Shown here: one piece after another, positions 1 through 8,705 of the stretch
Layout: each line of letters starts with the position of its first letter
How positions within the stretch are numbered: the first letter of the stretch is position 1
Source of the DNA: Reyranella sp.
Lineage (GTDB): Bacteria > Pseudomonadota > Alphaproteobacteria > Reyranellales > Reyranellaceae
DNA: 64,000 bases
Direction of reading: 5' to 3'
Assembly: GCF_004297405.1 (NCBI RefSeq)
Contig: NZ_SCVC01000011.1
Location: 186,001 to 250,000, forward strand
The notes under the pieces: generated by a model
The model's input: only the letters and a program-made list of their open reading frames with translations
The model's database searches: none
Told to the model about the DNA's origin: nothing
Position numbers and translations under genes: made by a program

Positions 1-1
1 T

Positions 2-613
2 CGCGTGCTCGACGGCCTCATCAAGCGCGGCGCCGGCGAGCCGATTCAGTCTGTGATCTGGGTGTCGGACCTGCGCGGCTTCACCGACCTGTCGGAACGG
101 CTGTCCGGGCCGGACATGATCACGCTGCTCAATGCCTACTTCGGATGCCTGGCCGGCGCCGTGCTCGACCATGGCGGGGAGGTGCTGAAGTTCATCGGTG
201 ATGGGCTCCTGGCCGTCTTCCCCTTCACGACCTTCGCGACGGAGCAGGCGGCGGCGCAGGCGGCTCTCGCTGCTGCCGAGCAGGCCTGCGCGGACCTGGA
301 GCGGCTGAACGCGGCACCGCCGGCGGAGATCGCCGCCATCAAGGGCTGGCATCCGCTGCGTACCGGGATCGCCTTGCACGATGGCGAAGTGTTCTTCGGC
401 AATGTCGGCGCCCCCGGACGCCTCGACTTCACCGTGATCGGCCGCGCCGTCAACGCGGCAAGCCGGGTCGAAGCCCTCAGCAAGTCGCTCGGGCGCACCA
501 TCCTCATCACCGAGACGGTCGCAGCCCGTCTCGACCGGCCGCTCGACGATCTCGGGCGACACCCGTTGCGCGGCGTGGCGCAGCCGGTCGCGATCTTCAG
601 CCCTAAAGCATGA
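2..613 (+). CDS. Class III adenylate/guanylate cyclase, C-terminal part (cut by window edge)
   Basis: This is the catalytic domain of a class III nucleotide cyclase, which makes cAMP or cGMP from the nucleoside triphosphate. The visible 200 residues carry SDLRGFT with the first metal-binding Asp, GDGLLAVF with the second, and NAASRVE with the transition-state Asn and Arg, so the domain looks catalytically complete. The frame is open to the left edge, so the GTG at 5 is probably internal and any sensor or transmembrane part lies outside the window. A large hairpin follows at 643-688. A second cyclase lies at 27.3-29.4 kb. ATP or GTP preference cannot be judged here. Confidence 0.85.
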   Translation, partial: RVLDGLIKRGAGEPIQSVIWVSDLRGFTDLSERLSGPDMITLLNAYFGCLAGAVLDHGGEVLKFIGDGLLAVFPFTTFATEQAAAQAALAAAEQACADLERLNAAPPAEIAAIKGWHPLRTGIALHDGEVFFGNVGAPGRLDFTVIGRAVNAASRVEALSKSLGRTILITETVAARLDRPLDDLGRHPLRGVAQPVAIFSPKA

Positions 614-642
614 TGTGTGGTTCTGCCGCCGTCCGTTCGCGC

Positions 643-688
643 GTATGAGTTGAGATGGGACCGCGAACGGTCCCATCTCAACTCATAC
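643..688. terminator. Very long perfect hairpin (21-bp arms, 4-nt loop)
   Basis: The arms run 643-663 and 668-688 and are exact reverse complements around a CGAA loop. The hairpin sits 30 bp after the cyclase stop and about 105 bp before the next gene. No T-run follows on either strand, so it may act as a transcript-end or stability structure, or be a dispersed repeat. Confidence 0.6.
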
Positions 689-794
689 CGCCCTAGGCCC
701 GCTTAGCGGAAAAGAACAGACTGCCTCCTTTCGCCGCTTGAGCAGGGCGGCCGGGCCGGGCATGTGTCTGATCGACTAGTGTGGGAGGTTCAAG

Positions 795-1790
795 ATGAAG
801 ACCAAATTCAATCGTCGCTCCATTTTGGCGGCAAGCGCCGCTGCAGCTCTCGCGCCCGGCGCCGCGCTCTTTCCGGGCCAGGCCGGAGCGCAGGCATGGC
901 CCAACAAGCCGATCCGCTGGGTCGTGCCTTACACGGCGGGCGGCCTCACCGATTCGGTGACGCGCCTCACCCTGGAGAAGACCAACGTCGGTCAGACCTT
1001 CGTGGTCGACAACAAGCCCGGTGCCAACTCGCTGATCGGTGCCGAAATCGTCGCGAATGCCCCACCCGATGGCTACACCTTCCTGACCGTCATTGCTGCC
1101 CATGCGGCGAACAAGACGCTCTACGAAGGCAAGCTGAAGTTCGATCCGGTGGCGAGCTTCGCGCCGGTGTCGCTGGTCGGCATCGCGCCGATCATGATCC
1201 TCGTCAGCAACGACATGCCGGTAAAGAGCGTCGGCGAGCTGATCGACTACGCCAAGAAGAACCCGGGCAAGATCTCGTTCGGCTCCTCGGGCGTGGGCGC
1301 GGCCGCCCATCTCTCGACGGAACTGATCATGCAGGTCACCGGCACCAAGATGGTGCATGTGCCGTACAAGGGCACGGCGCCGGCGCTGGCCGATCTGATG
1401 TCGGGCAACCTACAGCTCCTGCTCGACGTGCCGATCGGCACGATGAGTCAGGTGCGTGCCGGCAAGGTCCGGGCGCTCGCCATGATGTCGAAGGATCGCG
1501 TGCCGGGCGCCGAAGACATCCCAACCATCGTCGAGTCGGGCGGCCCGCTGATCGAATCCTCGAGCTGGGTGATGTTCATGGCGCCGGCCAACACGCCGAA
1601 GGACATCGTCGACAAGCTGGGTGCCGAAGTCGCCAAGGCCGTGAAGGACGAGGCGTTGCGCAAGCGGCTGGCCGAGCAGGCCGTGATCCCGGTCGGCGCG
1701 ACGCCGGCGGAGACGGCGAAGTTCCTGAACGACGAAGTCGAGAAGTGGCGGAAGGTGATCACCACCGCCGGCGTGAAGATCGAAGCCTAA
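795..1790 (+). CDS. Bug/TctC-family solute-binding protein (copy 1)
   Basis: This is a 331-residue periplasmic binding protein of the Bug (tripartite tricarboxylate transporter receptor) family, which binds carboxylates or other small organic acids. The N terminus has a twin-Arg signal-like stretch (NRRSILAAS) and a likely cleavage after GAQA near residue 34. The family opening motif follows (PNKPIRWVVPYTAGG), as does the later NNKPGAN segment. The ATG has a good ribosome site (GGGAGG). No TctA or TctB membrane genes are next to it, which is usual for Bug proteins. It is followed by two hairpins facing the convergent receptor gene. The ligand is unknown. Confidence 0.9.
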   Translation: MKTKFNRRSILAASAAAALAPGAALFPGQAGAQAWPNKPIRWVVPYTAGGLTDSVTRLTLEKTNVGQTFVVDNKPGANSLIGAEIVANAPPDGYTFLTVIAAHAANKTLYEGKLKFDPVASFAPVSLVGIAPIMILVSNDMPVKSVGELIDYAKKNPGKISFGSSGVGAAAHLSTELIMQVTGTKMVHVPYKGTAPALADLMSGNLQLLLDVPIGTMSQVRAGKVRALAMMSKDRVPGAEDIPTIVESGGPLIESSSWVMFMAPANTPKDIVDKLGAEVAKAVKDEALRKRLAEQAVIPVGATPAETAKFLNDEVEKWRKVITTAGVKIEA

Positions 1791-1791
1791 A

Positions 1792-1817
1792 GCCGTTCCC
1801 TTTCACAGGGAAACGGC
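1792..1817 (+). terminator. Hairpin after Bug copy 1
   Basis: Left arm 1792-1801 and right arm 1807-1817 pair with a single-base bulge. It begins two bases after the stop codon of the Bug gene, so it is a likely transcript end. Confidence 0.5.
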
Positions 1818-1836
1818 GAACGTTCACGAAGCAGGC

Positions 1837-1862
1837 GGCGCCTTCTCGAGGAAGAAGGCGCC
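1837..1862. terminator. Convergent hairpin between Bug gene and TonB receptor gene
   Basis: Ten-base arms (GGCGCCTTCT and its complement) flank a 6-nt loop. It lies between two genes whose 3' ends face each other, so it could stop transcription from both sides. Confidence 0.55.
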
Positions 1863-1877
1863 GGGGCGCGACAGCCG

Positions 1878-4355
1878 CTAGAAATCTGCGGTCAACGACA
1901 GCCTGAAAGTTTGCGGCGCTCCGACGCTGAGCGTGGTCGCCCCGAAGCCGCCTGCCCAGTAGTTGGTGTCGAAGAGATTTTCGACGTTGAAGCGAGCGAC
2001 AAGGAGCTTTCCTTTGGCGCCGGGGTTCTCGAACGTATAACGAGCCCCGACATCGAAGCGCGTCCAGGCCGCCAGGCTGCGCCGAGGCCAGGTCGCATCG
2101 ATGTACTGCGAGCCCGTGTAGACCATACGACCGTTGAGCGTGAGACCGGGCACGAACGGCAAGTCCCACTCGCCCGCCAGGCGTAGCTCGACGCTCGGGG
2201 CCATCGGCGCCGTCCAGCCATTCGTGACGCCGCCCTGGGTCTTGGTCAGGACAGCATCGAGAAACATCGCACCGCCCAGCAGGCGCACGCCTTCGATCGG
2301 TTCACCAAAGAAGTTGAGCTCGAGCCCCTGGTTGCGCTGCTCGCCGCCGAGATACTGCGTGTTGTTCGTGACGTTGGTCAGGATGCTCGGCTGGGTGATC
2401 TGGAAGAGGCTGGCCGTCGTGGTGAGCTTTCCCCAGTCGACCTTCACGCCGACCTCGAACTGCGTCGACACATAGGGAGCAAAGATCTCGCCGGCATTCG
2501 TGAAGGCCGGCCCGACGACGATGCCCTGCTGCAGGCCCTGAATGAAGTTGCCGTAGAGAGAGACATTGCTCCACGGCTTGACGACGAGCGCGACCGATGG
2601 CGTGAGCGCGCTCTGATCGTAGGTCGATGTCTGGGCGCCGGTGAGCACGTTGTAGTTGGTGGATCTGACCTGCTGCAGGCGGCCGCCGAGCGTGAGCTGG
2701 ATGCGCTTGTCCGCCATCAACAGCGTGTCGGCGATTGCGAGGCTGGAGAGGGTGCTGGTCGCGGTCTTGTTGGCCGCGGGGTTCGCGAGATTTGGCCGCG
2801 CGACGATCAGCGGATCATAGATGGTCGTGGCATAGGCCGTGCCGTTGACCGCATTCGCTCCCTGGTCCTGCTGGAGCGTCGTGGCACTGAAGGCAAACTC
2901 GTGCCCGATCGGACCGGTATCGACCGTGCCGCGGATGCCTGCCTCGCCGGTCAGCCACGTCGAATAGATGTTCTGGGTCCGTGGCGTGGTCGTGGCGGCG
3001 CCGGACGCATTGTTGACGGCTACGTTGAACACGCCGAACTGTCCGTTGCGATAATCGTGTGCGCCGAACGTCGCGTAGGCGGTGATGCGCTCCGTCAGAT
3101 CGAACTCACCCCTGACGATGCCGAAGATGTCCTTGCGTTCGTTGGTGCTCCACGGCTGTCCGCCGGGATTGCTGCGGGCGTCTGGCGCCCAGGGAACCGG
3201 AACATTGGCCCCCAAGGCGATGAACGGGATCAGTCCGTTGATGAACTGGTACTGGTAACCGAGATCGGCCGACAAGCGCACGCGCTCGCCGCGGAAATCC
3301 AGACCGAGAGTGGTCAAAGCCCTCTTGTCGCTGTTCCACTCCACGGCCGTTTGACCGGCGCGATAGACGCCGTTGAGCCGAACACCCACTTCCTTGTCTG
3401 GACCGACGCGGCGGCCGATATCGACATGGCCGCCGAACTGCGCCGTCGAATTATAGGATGCGGTGAACTGGGTCAGAGGATCGGGACCGGCGCGCTTGGC
3501 CACGAGATTGATCGTGCCGCCGACGGAACCGCCCGGCGGCATGCCGAACAGCATCGCGCTCGGCCCCTTGAGCACTTCGACTCGCTCGGCGAACTCGGGC
3601 ATCACCGAGAGGTAGGGTGCCATGCCCTGCAATCCGCCGAGCATGGGCGAATCCAGAACGCTGAAGCCGCGGATGTACATGGCGTCGATGCCCGTGCTTC
3701 CGTCGGGATAGAACGATCTCACCGACGGATCGTCGATCAGGACATCTCGTATCGTCTTCGCCTGCTGGTCCTGCGCCTTCTTCGCCGTGTAGCTCGTCTG
3801 GTTGAAGGGGGTGTCCATCACGTCGCGATTGCCGAGCAGGCCGAGCTGGCTTCCCGTCGCGACCTGGCCGCCGGCATAGGGTGCCGGGATATTGTCGATC
3901 ATCGCCTGCGACGGGACCGGATAACCCTGTACCTGCACGGGATCGAGCTGCAGCGTGGAGTCGCTGCTCTGACCTATGCGGTGCAGCGCGATCGTAGCGC
4001 CGCGCGATCCCGACCAGGAGAGGCCTGTCCCTGCGAGGAGCTGCTGCAGGGCAGCGTCGATCGTCATCGTGCCCTGTACGCCTTGCGTGGAGAGACCGCG
4101 TACCAGGGCGGCATCGGCGGTGATCTGCCGGCCGGATTGCTGACCGAACAACGGCAGGGCGCTGGCGAGTGATTGAGGAGGGATGTTGAACGTGCGTGTG
4201 TTCGCCGCTTGCGCCATCATCTGCGCCGAAGGCGGTGGCTCCTGCGCATGAGTTGTTGCTGTGTTTGCCGCTAAGGCAGCCAGAAGCGTCGACGCTCCCG
4301 CAACTACGCGGAAGCGCATCGCTCGAATGCGCATCTTCGTCACGCCAGACTCCAT
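1878..4355 (-). CDS. TonB-dependent siderophore receptor with signalling (STN) domain
   Basis: This is an 825-residue outer-membrane receptor of the FpvA/FecA class. A signal peptide (about residues 1-37) is followed by an STN domain near residues 54-112 (IPPQSLASALPLFG), a TonB-box-like stretch (LDPVQVQG), the plug domain from about 190, and a 22-strand barrel ending in the usual terminal Phe. STN domains pass ligand occupancy to a FecR anti-sigma factor. The genes for FecR and an ECF sigma factor lie directly upstream on the same strand, in the order sigma, FecR, receptor. Ferric siderophore is the expected ligand, but its identity cannot be told. Other starts at residues 8 and 13 are possible. 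Confidence 0.92.
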   Translation of the reverse strand: MESGVTKMRIRAMRFRVVAGASTLLAALAANTATTHAQEPPPSAQMMAQAANTRTFNIPPQSLASALPLFGQQSGRQITADAALVRGLSTQGVQGTMTIDAALQQLLAGTGLSWSGSRGATIALHRIGQSSDSTLQLDPVQVQGYPVPSQAMIDNIPAPYAGGQVATGSQLGLLGNRDVMDTPFNQTSYTAKKAQDQQAKTIRDVLIDDPSVRSFYPDGSTGIDAMYIRGFSVLDSPMLGGLQGMAPYLSVMPEFAERVEVLKGPSAMLFGMPPGGSVGGTINLVAKRAGPDPLTQFTASYNSTAQFGGHVDIGRRVGPDKEVGVRLNGVYRAGQTAVEWNSDKRALTTLGLDFRGERVRLSADLGYQYQFINGLIPFIALGANVPVPWAPDARSNPGGQPWSTNERKDIFGIVRGEFDLTERITAYATFGAHDYRNGQFGVFNVAVNNASGAATTTPRTQNIYSTWLTGEAGIRGTVDTGPIGHEFAFSATTLQQDQGANAVNGTAYATTIYDPLIVARPNLANPAANKTATSTLSSLAIADTLLMADKRIQLTLGGRLQQVRSTNYNVLTGAQTSTYDQSALTPSVALVVKPWSNVSLYGNFIQGLQQGIVVGPAFTNAGEIFAPYVSTQFEVGVKVDWGKLTTTASLFQITQPSILTNVTNNTQYLGGEQRNQGLELNFFGEPIEGVRLLGGAMFLDAVLTKTQGGVTNGWTAPMAPSVELRLAGEWDLPFVPGLTLNGRMVYTGSQYIDATWPRRSLAAWTRFDVGARYTFENPGAKGKLLVARFNVENLFDTNYWAGGFGATTLSVGAPQTFRLSLTADF

Positions 4356-4447
4356 TCCCCAAGACTCAGAGCTGGCGCGATACGGCGGCGGCTCGCCCGG
4401 GAAAGGCGTCGCGTTGCTGCTCCCTTATCGATGCAACGACGTGGCTG

Positions 4448-4472
4448 CGCGAAATTCTAAAAATTCTTCGCG
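4448..4472 (-). promoter_or_regulatory. Dyad between fecR-like gene and receptor gene
   Basis: CGCGAA (4448-4453) and TTCGCG (4467-4472) form an inverted repeat around an AT-rich 13-base centre, just past the FecR stop and about 95 bp before the receptor start. It could be a receptor promoter element or a processing structure. Low certainty. Confidence 0.3.
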
Positions 4473-4476
4473 AGCC

Positions 4477-5499
4477 CTACGAACCGGAGACAACAAGGAC
4501 CCACAGCGTGACACGGCGCACTTTCGCACCGTGAGCGCGCGCCATGCCGCGCAGTGCCTCTTCGGGGTCATCGAGATTGTAGGCTCCCGTGATGCGCAGA
4601 TCACCGAGCGCGTCGTCAGTCAGGATGATGGCGCCTCCCCAATAACGGCGAAGCTCTTCGACGGCGTCCCGCAGGCTTCGATCCTGTGCGAGGAGCTGGC
4701 CCTGTCGCCAGCCGGCGATCAAATGCGGAGGCTCGTCCGCACGACGGATTTCGCCTTTACGCAGAACCTTCACCGATTGGCCGGCTTCGAGTCGCTCGGT
4801 TGCGGTGAATGCGCCCTCCGAGGCGCCAACCTGTACGACGCCCTCCTGCACGGCGACGCTGACGCCGCCTGACTCCCAACGGACGTCGAAACTGGTGCCG
4901 ACCACCAAAGCCTGGACGTCACCTGCGACGACGCGGAACGGGCGCGCCTTGTCCGGTTTGACCTGGAAGAAGGCTTCGCCCTGCAGCAGCCGCACGCGCC
5001 GCTCGCCAGCCTCATAGGAAACCGCGATGGCGCTGGCGGGGGCCAGCGTCACTTCGCTGCCATCCTGCAATTCGAGATGACGCAATGCGGCCGTGCCCGT
5101 CGTGTAGTCGGACCGGAGTTGCACGAGCGCCGCGGGCGCGACCACAAGAGCGAGCGCTGCGGCGACAGCCGTCCCCATCGTGGCAAGCAGCCAACGCCGT
5201 TTCAGCGCATCGATTATCCCGGCAGCCCATACCGCTTGCGTCCGTGCTGCCCCGCGCTGTCCGGCCACGAAGGGACGCCACTTGTCGGCGTGGGCCGGGG
5301 TCGTCGCGGCCACCATGCCGGAGACATGACGGGTCGTCGCCCATGCCGCCTCGTTCAGCGGGCTCGCGGCGCGCCAGACCTCGAAGCGACGGCGTAGATT
5401 GTCGTCGCCAGGGTCCTCCTGCAGCAGGATGAGCCACTCGGTGGCCTCTCGGGAGGCGAGCTGCCGTGCCTGATCCGCCGTGTCCGCCGTTTCCTCCAT
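4477..5499 (-). CDS. FecR-family anti-sigma/sigma regulator
   Basis: This is a 340-residue inner-membrane regulator that couples the STN domain of the receptor to the ECF sigma factor. The N-terminal cytoplasmic domain (about residues 16-54, EATEWLILLQED) is the short domain typical of FecR proteins. A transmembrane helix follows near residues 103-128, then the periplasmic FecR domain (about 135-235), and a C-terminal stretch resembling a secretin/STN fold. The start is supported by a strong GAGGAAGGG site. It lies 75 bp after the sigma gene and 121 bp before the receptor gene. Confidence 0.9.
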   Translation of the reverse strand: MEETADTADQARQLASREATEWLILLQEDPGDDNLRRRFEVWRAASPLNEAAWATTRHVSGMVAATTPAHADKWRPFVAGQRGAARTQAVWAAGIIDALKRRWLLATMGTAVAAALALVVAPAALVQLRSDYTTGTAALRHLELQDGSEVTLAPASAIAVSYEAGERRVRLLQGEAFFQVKPDKARPFRVVAGDVQALVVGTSFDVRWESGGVSVAVQEGVVQVGASEGAFTATERLEAGQSVKVLRKGEIRRADEPPHLIAGWRQGQLLAQDRSLRDAVEELRRYWGGAIILTDDALGDLRITGAYNLDDPEEALRGMARAHGAKVRRVTLWVLVVSGS

Positions 5500-5574
5500 C
5501 CCTTCCTCTTCGAGCCTCTTCTGGCGGAGTCCTATCTTGGTAACGATCCAGTCGCCTAGGATTCTTGAAATAGT

Positions 5575-6075
5575 TCAGGGCCATCCCAGGCGGTGTTTGC
5601 AGTGCTGCAACGCATCCGTCACCAGCACCTGGGCCAGTGGCAGGGAGATGCCGAGGAAGGCCGCGATCTCCCGCAGCTTGCAGCCACCGAACCGATGCAT
5701 TTCGAAGGCGATCCGCGTGCGCTCCGGCAACTCGGCCAGGGCCTCGTCGAGCAGACGCAGTTCATCGCGATAGAGCGCGACGGCTTCCGGCGTCGATGGA
5801 CTGTCAAGCGACACCGCCACATCGAGATCGAGCTTGGCGAAGATCTTGTCCTCGCGCGCGCCGCGGCGGCGTCCGTCGACCGCCAGATTGCGCACGATCC
5901 TGTAGAGGTAGGCGAGTGGTTCGCCGAGAAGCCGCTGGCGGGCAACCTCGTCGAAACGCAGCCAGGCTTCCTGGACCAGATCCTCCGCCTGCGCACGCGA
6001 GCCGACGATGCTGGTGGCGTAGTCGACCAGGGATCGGCGGTGCGCGATGAACAGGGATGTAGTGTCGAACGGCAA
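5575..6075 (-). CDS. ECF RNA polymerase sigma factor, FecI type
   Basis: This is a 166-residue sigma-70 family protein with region 2 (about residues 8-75, including QAEDLVQEAWLRFDE) and region 4 (about 110-160, ELPERTRIAFEMHRFGG), and little else. This is the layout of FecI sigma factors that drive siderophore receptor genes. The only usable start in the open frame is TTG at 6075, because an in-frame TAA lies at 6088-6090. No clear Shine-Dalgarno sequence precedes it, so expression may be weak. A Fur-box-like dyad lies about 20 bp upstream. Confidence 0.9.
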   Translation of the reverse strand: MPFDTTSLFIAHRRSLVDYATSIVGSRAQAEDLVQEAWLRFDEVARQRLLGEPLAYLYRIVRNLAVDGRRRGAREDKIFAKLDLDVAVSLDSPSTPEAVALYRDELRLLDEALAELPERTRIAFEMHRFGGCKLREIAAFLGISLPLAQVLVTDALQHCKHRLGWP

Positions 6076-6094
6076 GGCAGGTGGACGTTAACGT

Positions 6095-6115
6095 AATTGC
6101 GAACCGTTCGCAATT
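6095..6115 (-). promoter_or_regulatory. Fur-box-like palindrome upstream of the ECF sigma gene
   Basis: AATTGCGAA (6095-6103) and TTCGCAATT (6107-6115) form a perfect 9-3-9 inverted repeat directly in front of the sigma gene. Its length and TTGCGAA-type arms resemble alphaproteobacterial Fur or Irr sites, and it heads an iron-uptake unit, so iron repression is the natural reading. Confidence 0.6.
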
Positions 6116-6285
6116 GGATCTGCGGCGATCTTCAAGAGGAGCGAAACTGCGGCGTGAAGATCGATGCCTCTGGCGTGGGTCGATCCCCCGGGGCTGCAGT
6201 GTAGAGTCGTTCGGCAGTTCTTTGACGTGGCGTAGAATTTGCCTGAACCTCCGTGATGGCGCGATGCCGCCGAGGAGGATGGACT

Positions 6286-7878
6286 GTGCAAGGTTTGGTA
6301 CGCCGAAGTCTGACCGCCGCTATCGCAACGCTGGCTGTAACGTGGCCGCTCGCAGCCATCGCACAAAGCACGCCGACGACGTTGCGCGCGGTGATGCATT
6401 CCGATCTCAAGGTCATCGATCCGATCTGGGTGTCGGCGCAGATCGCGCGAACGCACGGCTATCTGGTCTACGATACGCTGTTTGCGCTCGACGCCGACAT
6501 GAAGGCGCAGCCCCAGATGGTCGACAGCTACAAGGTCAGCGACGACAAGCTCACCTACACCTTCGTCCTGCGTGATGGCCTGCAGTGGCACGATGGAAGG
6601 CCTGTTCTTGCGGCAGACTGCGTCCAATCGATCAAGCGCTGGGCCGAGCGCGACGGCGTCGGGCAGCGCCTGATGCAGGCCACCAAGGATCTCGAGGCCG
6701 TCGACGACAAGACGTTCCGCCTGACCCTCAAGGAGCCGTACGGCTTCGTCATCGAGTCGTTCGCCAAGCCCGGCAGCACGGCGCCCTTTATGATGCCCAA
6801 GCGCATCGCCGACACGCCGGGCACGCAACAGATACGCGACGCGACGGGATCGGGGCCCTTCATCTTCAAGGCCGACGAGTGGAAGCCGGGCGAGAAGGTC
6901 GTCTACGTCAAGAATCCCAACTACAAGCCGCGCGCCGAACCGCCGTCCGGGCTGGCGGGCGGCAAGGTCCCGAAAATCGACCGCATCGAATGGCTCGTGA
7001 TGCCCGACGTGCAGACGGCGGTAAATGCGCTGCAGAACAACGAGATCGACGTCATCGAAGCGCTGCCACCCGACCTGCTGCCGATGCTGCAGGCCAACAA
7101 GTCGATCGTCTATCAGCGCGGCAAGTATCCCGGACAGTACACGTTCCGCCTCAACTGGCTGCATCCGCCCTTCGACAATCCGAAGATCCGCGAGGCTGCG
7201 GGCTATGCCATCGACCAGAAGCCCTTCCTCGATGCGCAGGTCGGCGACGAGAAATTCTATCAGGTGTGCAAGGCCTACTTCATCTGCGGCACGCCGCTCG
7301 CCACCACGGAAGGCATGGACGGCCGTCTGGAGGGCAACGTCGCCAAGGCGCGCGAACTCCTCAAGGCGGCAGGCTACGATGGAACGCCGGTCGTACTGAT
7401 GCGGACGACCGATCTGGCGGCGCTCGTCAATCTCGCGCCTGTCGCCAAGGCGCAGCTCGAGAAGGCCGGTTTCAAGGTCGACATGCAATCGGCGGACTGG
7501 CAGACCACGGTCAGTCGGACGAACAAGCGGGATGCGCCGGCCAATGGCGGCTGGAACCTCTTCCTCACGAGCTGGGGTGCACTCGACTCCTCGAACCCGA
7601 TCGTGTCGCAAAATCTCAACGCGTCATGTGAGAAGGCGACGCCGGGCTGGCCTTGCGACAAGAAGCTGGAGGAGCTGCGCGACCAGTTCGCGCGTGCGCC
7701 GGATCTTGAGCAGCAGAAGAAGATCGCGACGGAGATCCAGGTCCGTGCCGCGACCTTGGGCACGCATTATCCGCTCGGTGAGTGGTACGGCATGATGGTC
7801 CATCGCACCAACAGCAAGGGCTGGCTGCCGCCCATGAGCGCGATGCTGTTCTGGAATGCCGAGAAAACCGGGCCTTGA
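6286..7878 (+). CDS. Peptide/nickel-type ABC transporter substrate-binding protein (orphan)
   Basis: This is a family 5 solute-binding protein (DppA/OppA class), 530 residues from the chosen start. A signal peptide ends near WPLAAIAQS, and the mature part has the family features DPIWVSAQIARTHGYLVYDT, WHDGRPV and a GSGPFIF stretch. The GTG at 6286 is preferred over an ATG at 6253 because an AGGAGG site lies 7 bases before it and it places the signal peptide correctly. No permease or ATPase genes are adjacent, so its transporter partners are elsewhere. The substrate could be a peptide, opine or other organic molecule. Confidence 0.88.
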   Translation: MQGLVRRSLTAAIATLAVTWPLAAIAQSTPTTLRAVMHSDLKVIDPIWVSAQIARTHGYLVYDTLFALDADMKAQPQMVDSYKVSDDKLTYTFVLRDGLQWHDGRPVLAADCVQSIKRWAERDGVGQRLMQATKDLEAVDDKTFRLTLKEPYGFVIESFAKPGSTAPFMMPKRIADTPGTQQIRDATGSGPFIFKADEWKPGEKVVYVKNPNYKPRAEPPSGLAGGKVPKIDRIEWLVMPDVQTAVNALQNNEIDVIEALPPDLLPMLQANKSIVYQRGKYPGQYTFRLNWLHPPFDNPKIREAAGYAIDQKPFLDAQVGDEKFYQVCKAYFICGTPLATTEGMDGRLEGNVAKARELLKAAGYDGTPVVLMRTTDLAALVNLAPVAKAQLEKAGFKVDMQSADWQTTVSRTNKRDAPANGGWNLFLTSWGALDSSNPIVSQNLNASCEKATPGWPCDKKLEELRDQFARAPDLEQQKKIATEIQVRAATLGTHYPLGEWYGMMVHRTNSKGWLPPMSAMLFWNAEKTGP

Positions 7879-7894
7879 TGCTTTGAGAAGATGC

Positions 7895-7926
7895 CATTGC
7901 GGCGCCGGTTCCCCGGCGCCGCAATG
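7895..7926. terminator. Strong convergent hairpin
   Basis: Fourteen-base GC-rich arms (7895-7908 and 7913-7926) pair perfectly around a TTCC loop. It fills the short gap between two genes that end facing each other. Confidence 0.65.
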
Positions 7927-7932
7927 CTTTGC

Positions 7933-8607
7933 TCAGTTCGCGGCGAAGCAATAGAGCAGGCCGGCGCCGCCGGTGGCCACCAGCGAAGCGGCGTCGCACG
8001 CCCGCGACGGGTGCGAGGTGTTCCACGACTTCGACGCCTCGTCGTCGCGCAGCCCCATGCGGTCGGAATGGCCGACCATGGCATTGCCTTCGCCACTCTT
8101 GGTCCAGTTACCGCACGTCATGTCTTTGTCGGGCGGGAAGGCGGTACCGTTGGCCTGCGTGCCGGTCAGGATGTCGTGCTGGTTCACCGTGTAGAGCCGG
8201 CTCGGGATCAGGCGGCCGGTCTCGGCGACGACGGTCTCGGCCGCGATCTTGTTGTTGGGCGAGTGCAGGTCATCGACGCTGGTCGCGATCTGGACTCCTT
8301 TGGCATTGACCCATGGGCCTTTGCCGATGCGATCGCGTGCGTTGACCGCCGTCGCACCGCCCACCGCCTGCGTGCTGAGATAGGCACGCCATGTCTTGGC
8401 ACCGGCGCCGGCTTTGGCTGCCAGGGTCTGGCAGTGGCGGTCGGCACCTTCGAGGCCACCATAGTTGGCGCCCTGCGGTCCGCCGACGCTGGTGACGAAG
8501 AAGGTCATCTCAGGAAACTGCGGCGGAGGCTGTTGGGCATAGGCTGAGGCGGCCAGCATCATCGTTGCCCCGGCCATCCCTGCCAGCGCGTGTCTGGTAA
8601 GTGTCAT
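7933..8607 (-). CDS. Secreted lectin-like protein (C-type-lectin/endostatin-like fold)
   Basis: This 224-residue protein has a signal peptide (about residues 1-24, ending AYAQ). The mature part starts with TFFVTSVGGPQGANYGGLEG and contains DRHCQTLA, WRAYLST, MTCGNWTKSGEG and a final LYCFA. These features recur in secreted alphaproteobacterial proteins usually annotated as lectin, whose fold resembles C-type lectins and endostatin. At least four Cys residues (HCQ, TCGN, RACD, LYCF) could form disulfides. A GGGAGAG site supports the start. Its sugar or protein target is unknown and it sits alone. Confidence 0.65.
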   Translation of the reverse strand: MTLTRHALAGMAGATMMLAASAYAQQPPPQFPEMTFFVTSVGGPQGANYGGLEGADRHCQTLAAKAGAGAKTWRAYLSTQAVGGATAVNARDRIGKGPWVNAKGVQIATSVDDLHSPNNKIAAETVVAETGRLIPSRLYTVNQHDILTGTQANGTAFPPDKDMTCGNWTKSGEGNAMVGHSDRMGLRDDEASKSWNTSHPSRACDAASLVATGGAGLLYCFAAN

Positions 8608-8705
8608 CGTTCTCTCCCTAGGCTTCTTGCTTGATTGACGCGGCTATCCTCGCGTCGCCTGGAGGAGAATCCCAAGTCACTTTCCCGTGGGTGGAGACAG
8701 GCCGG

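Noticed and set aside
6088-7611. 507-codon open frame antisense to the peptide-binding protein
   Set aside because: No motifs. It covers the sense gene's coding part and the sigma gene promoter.
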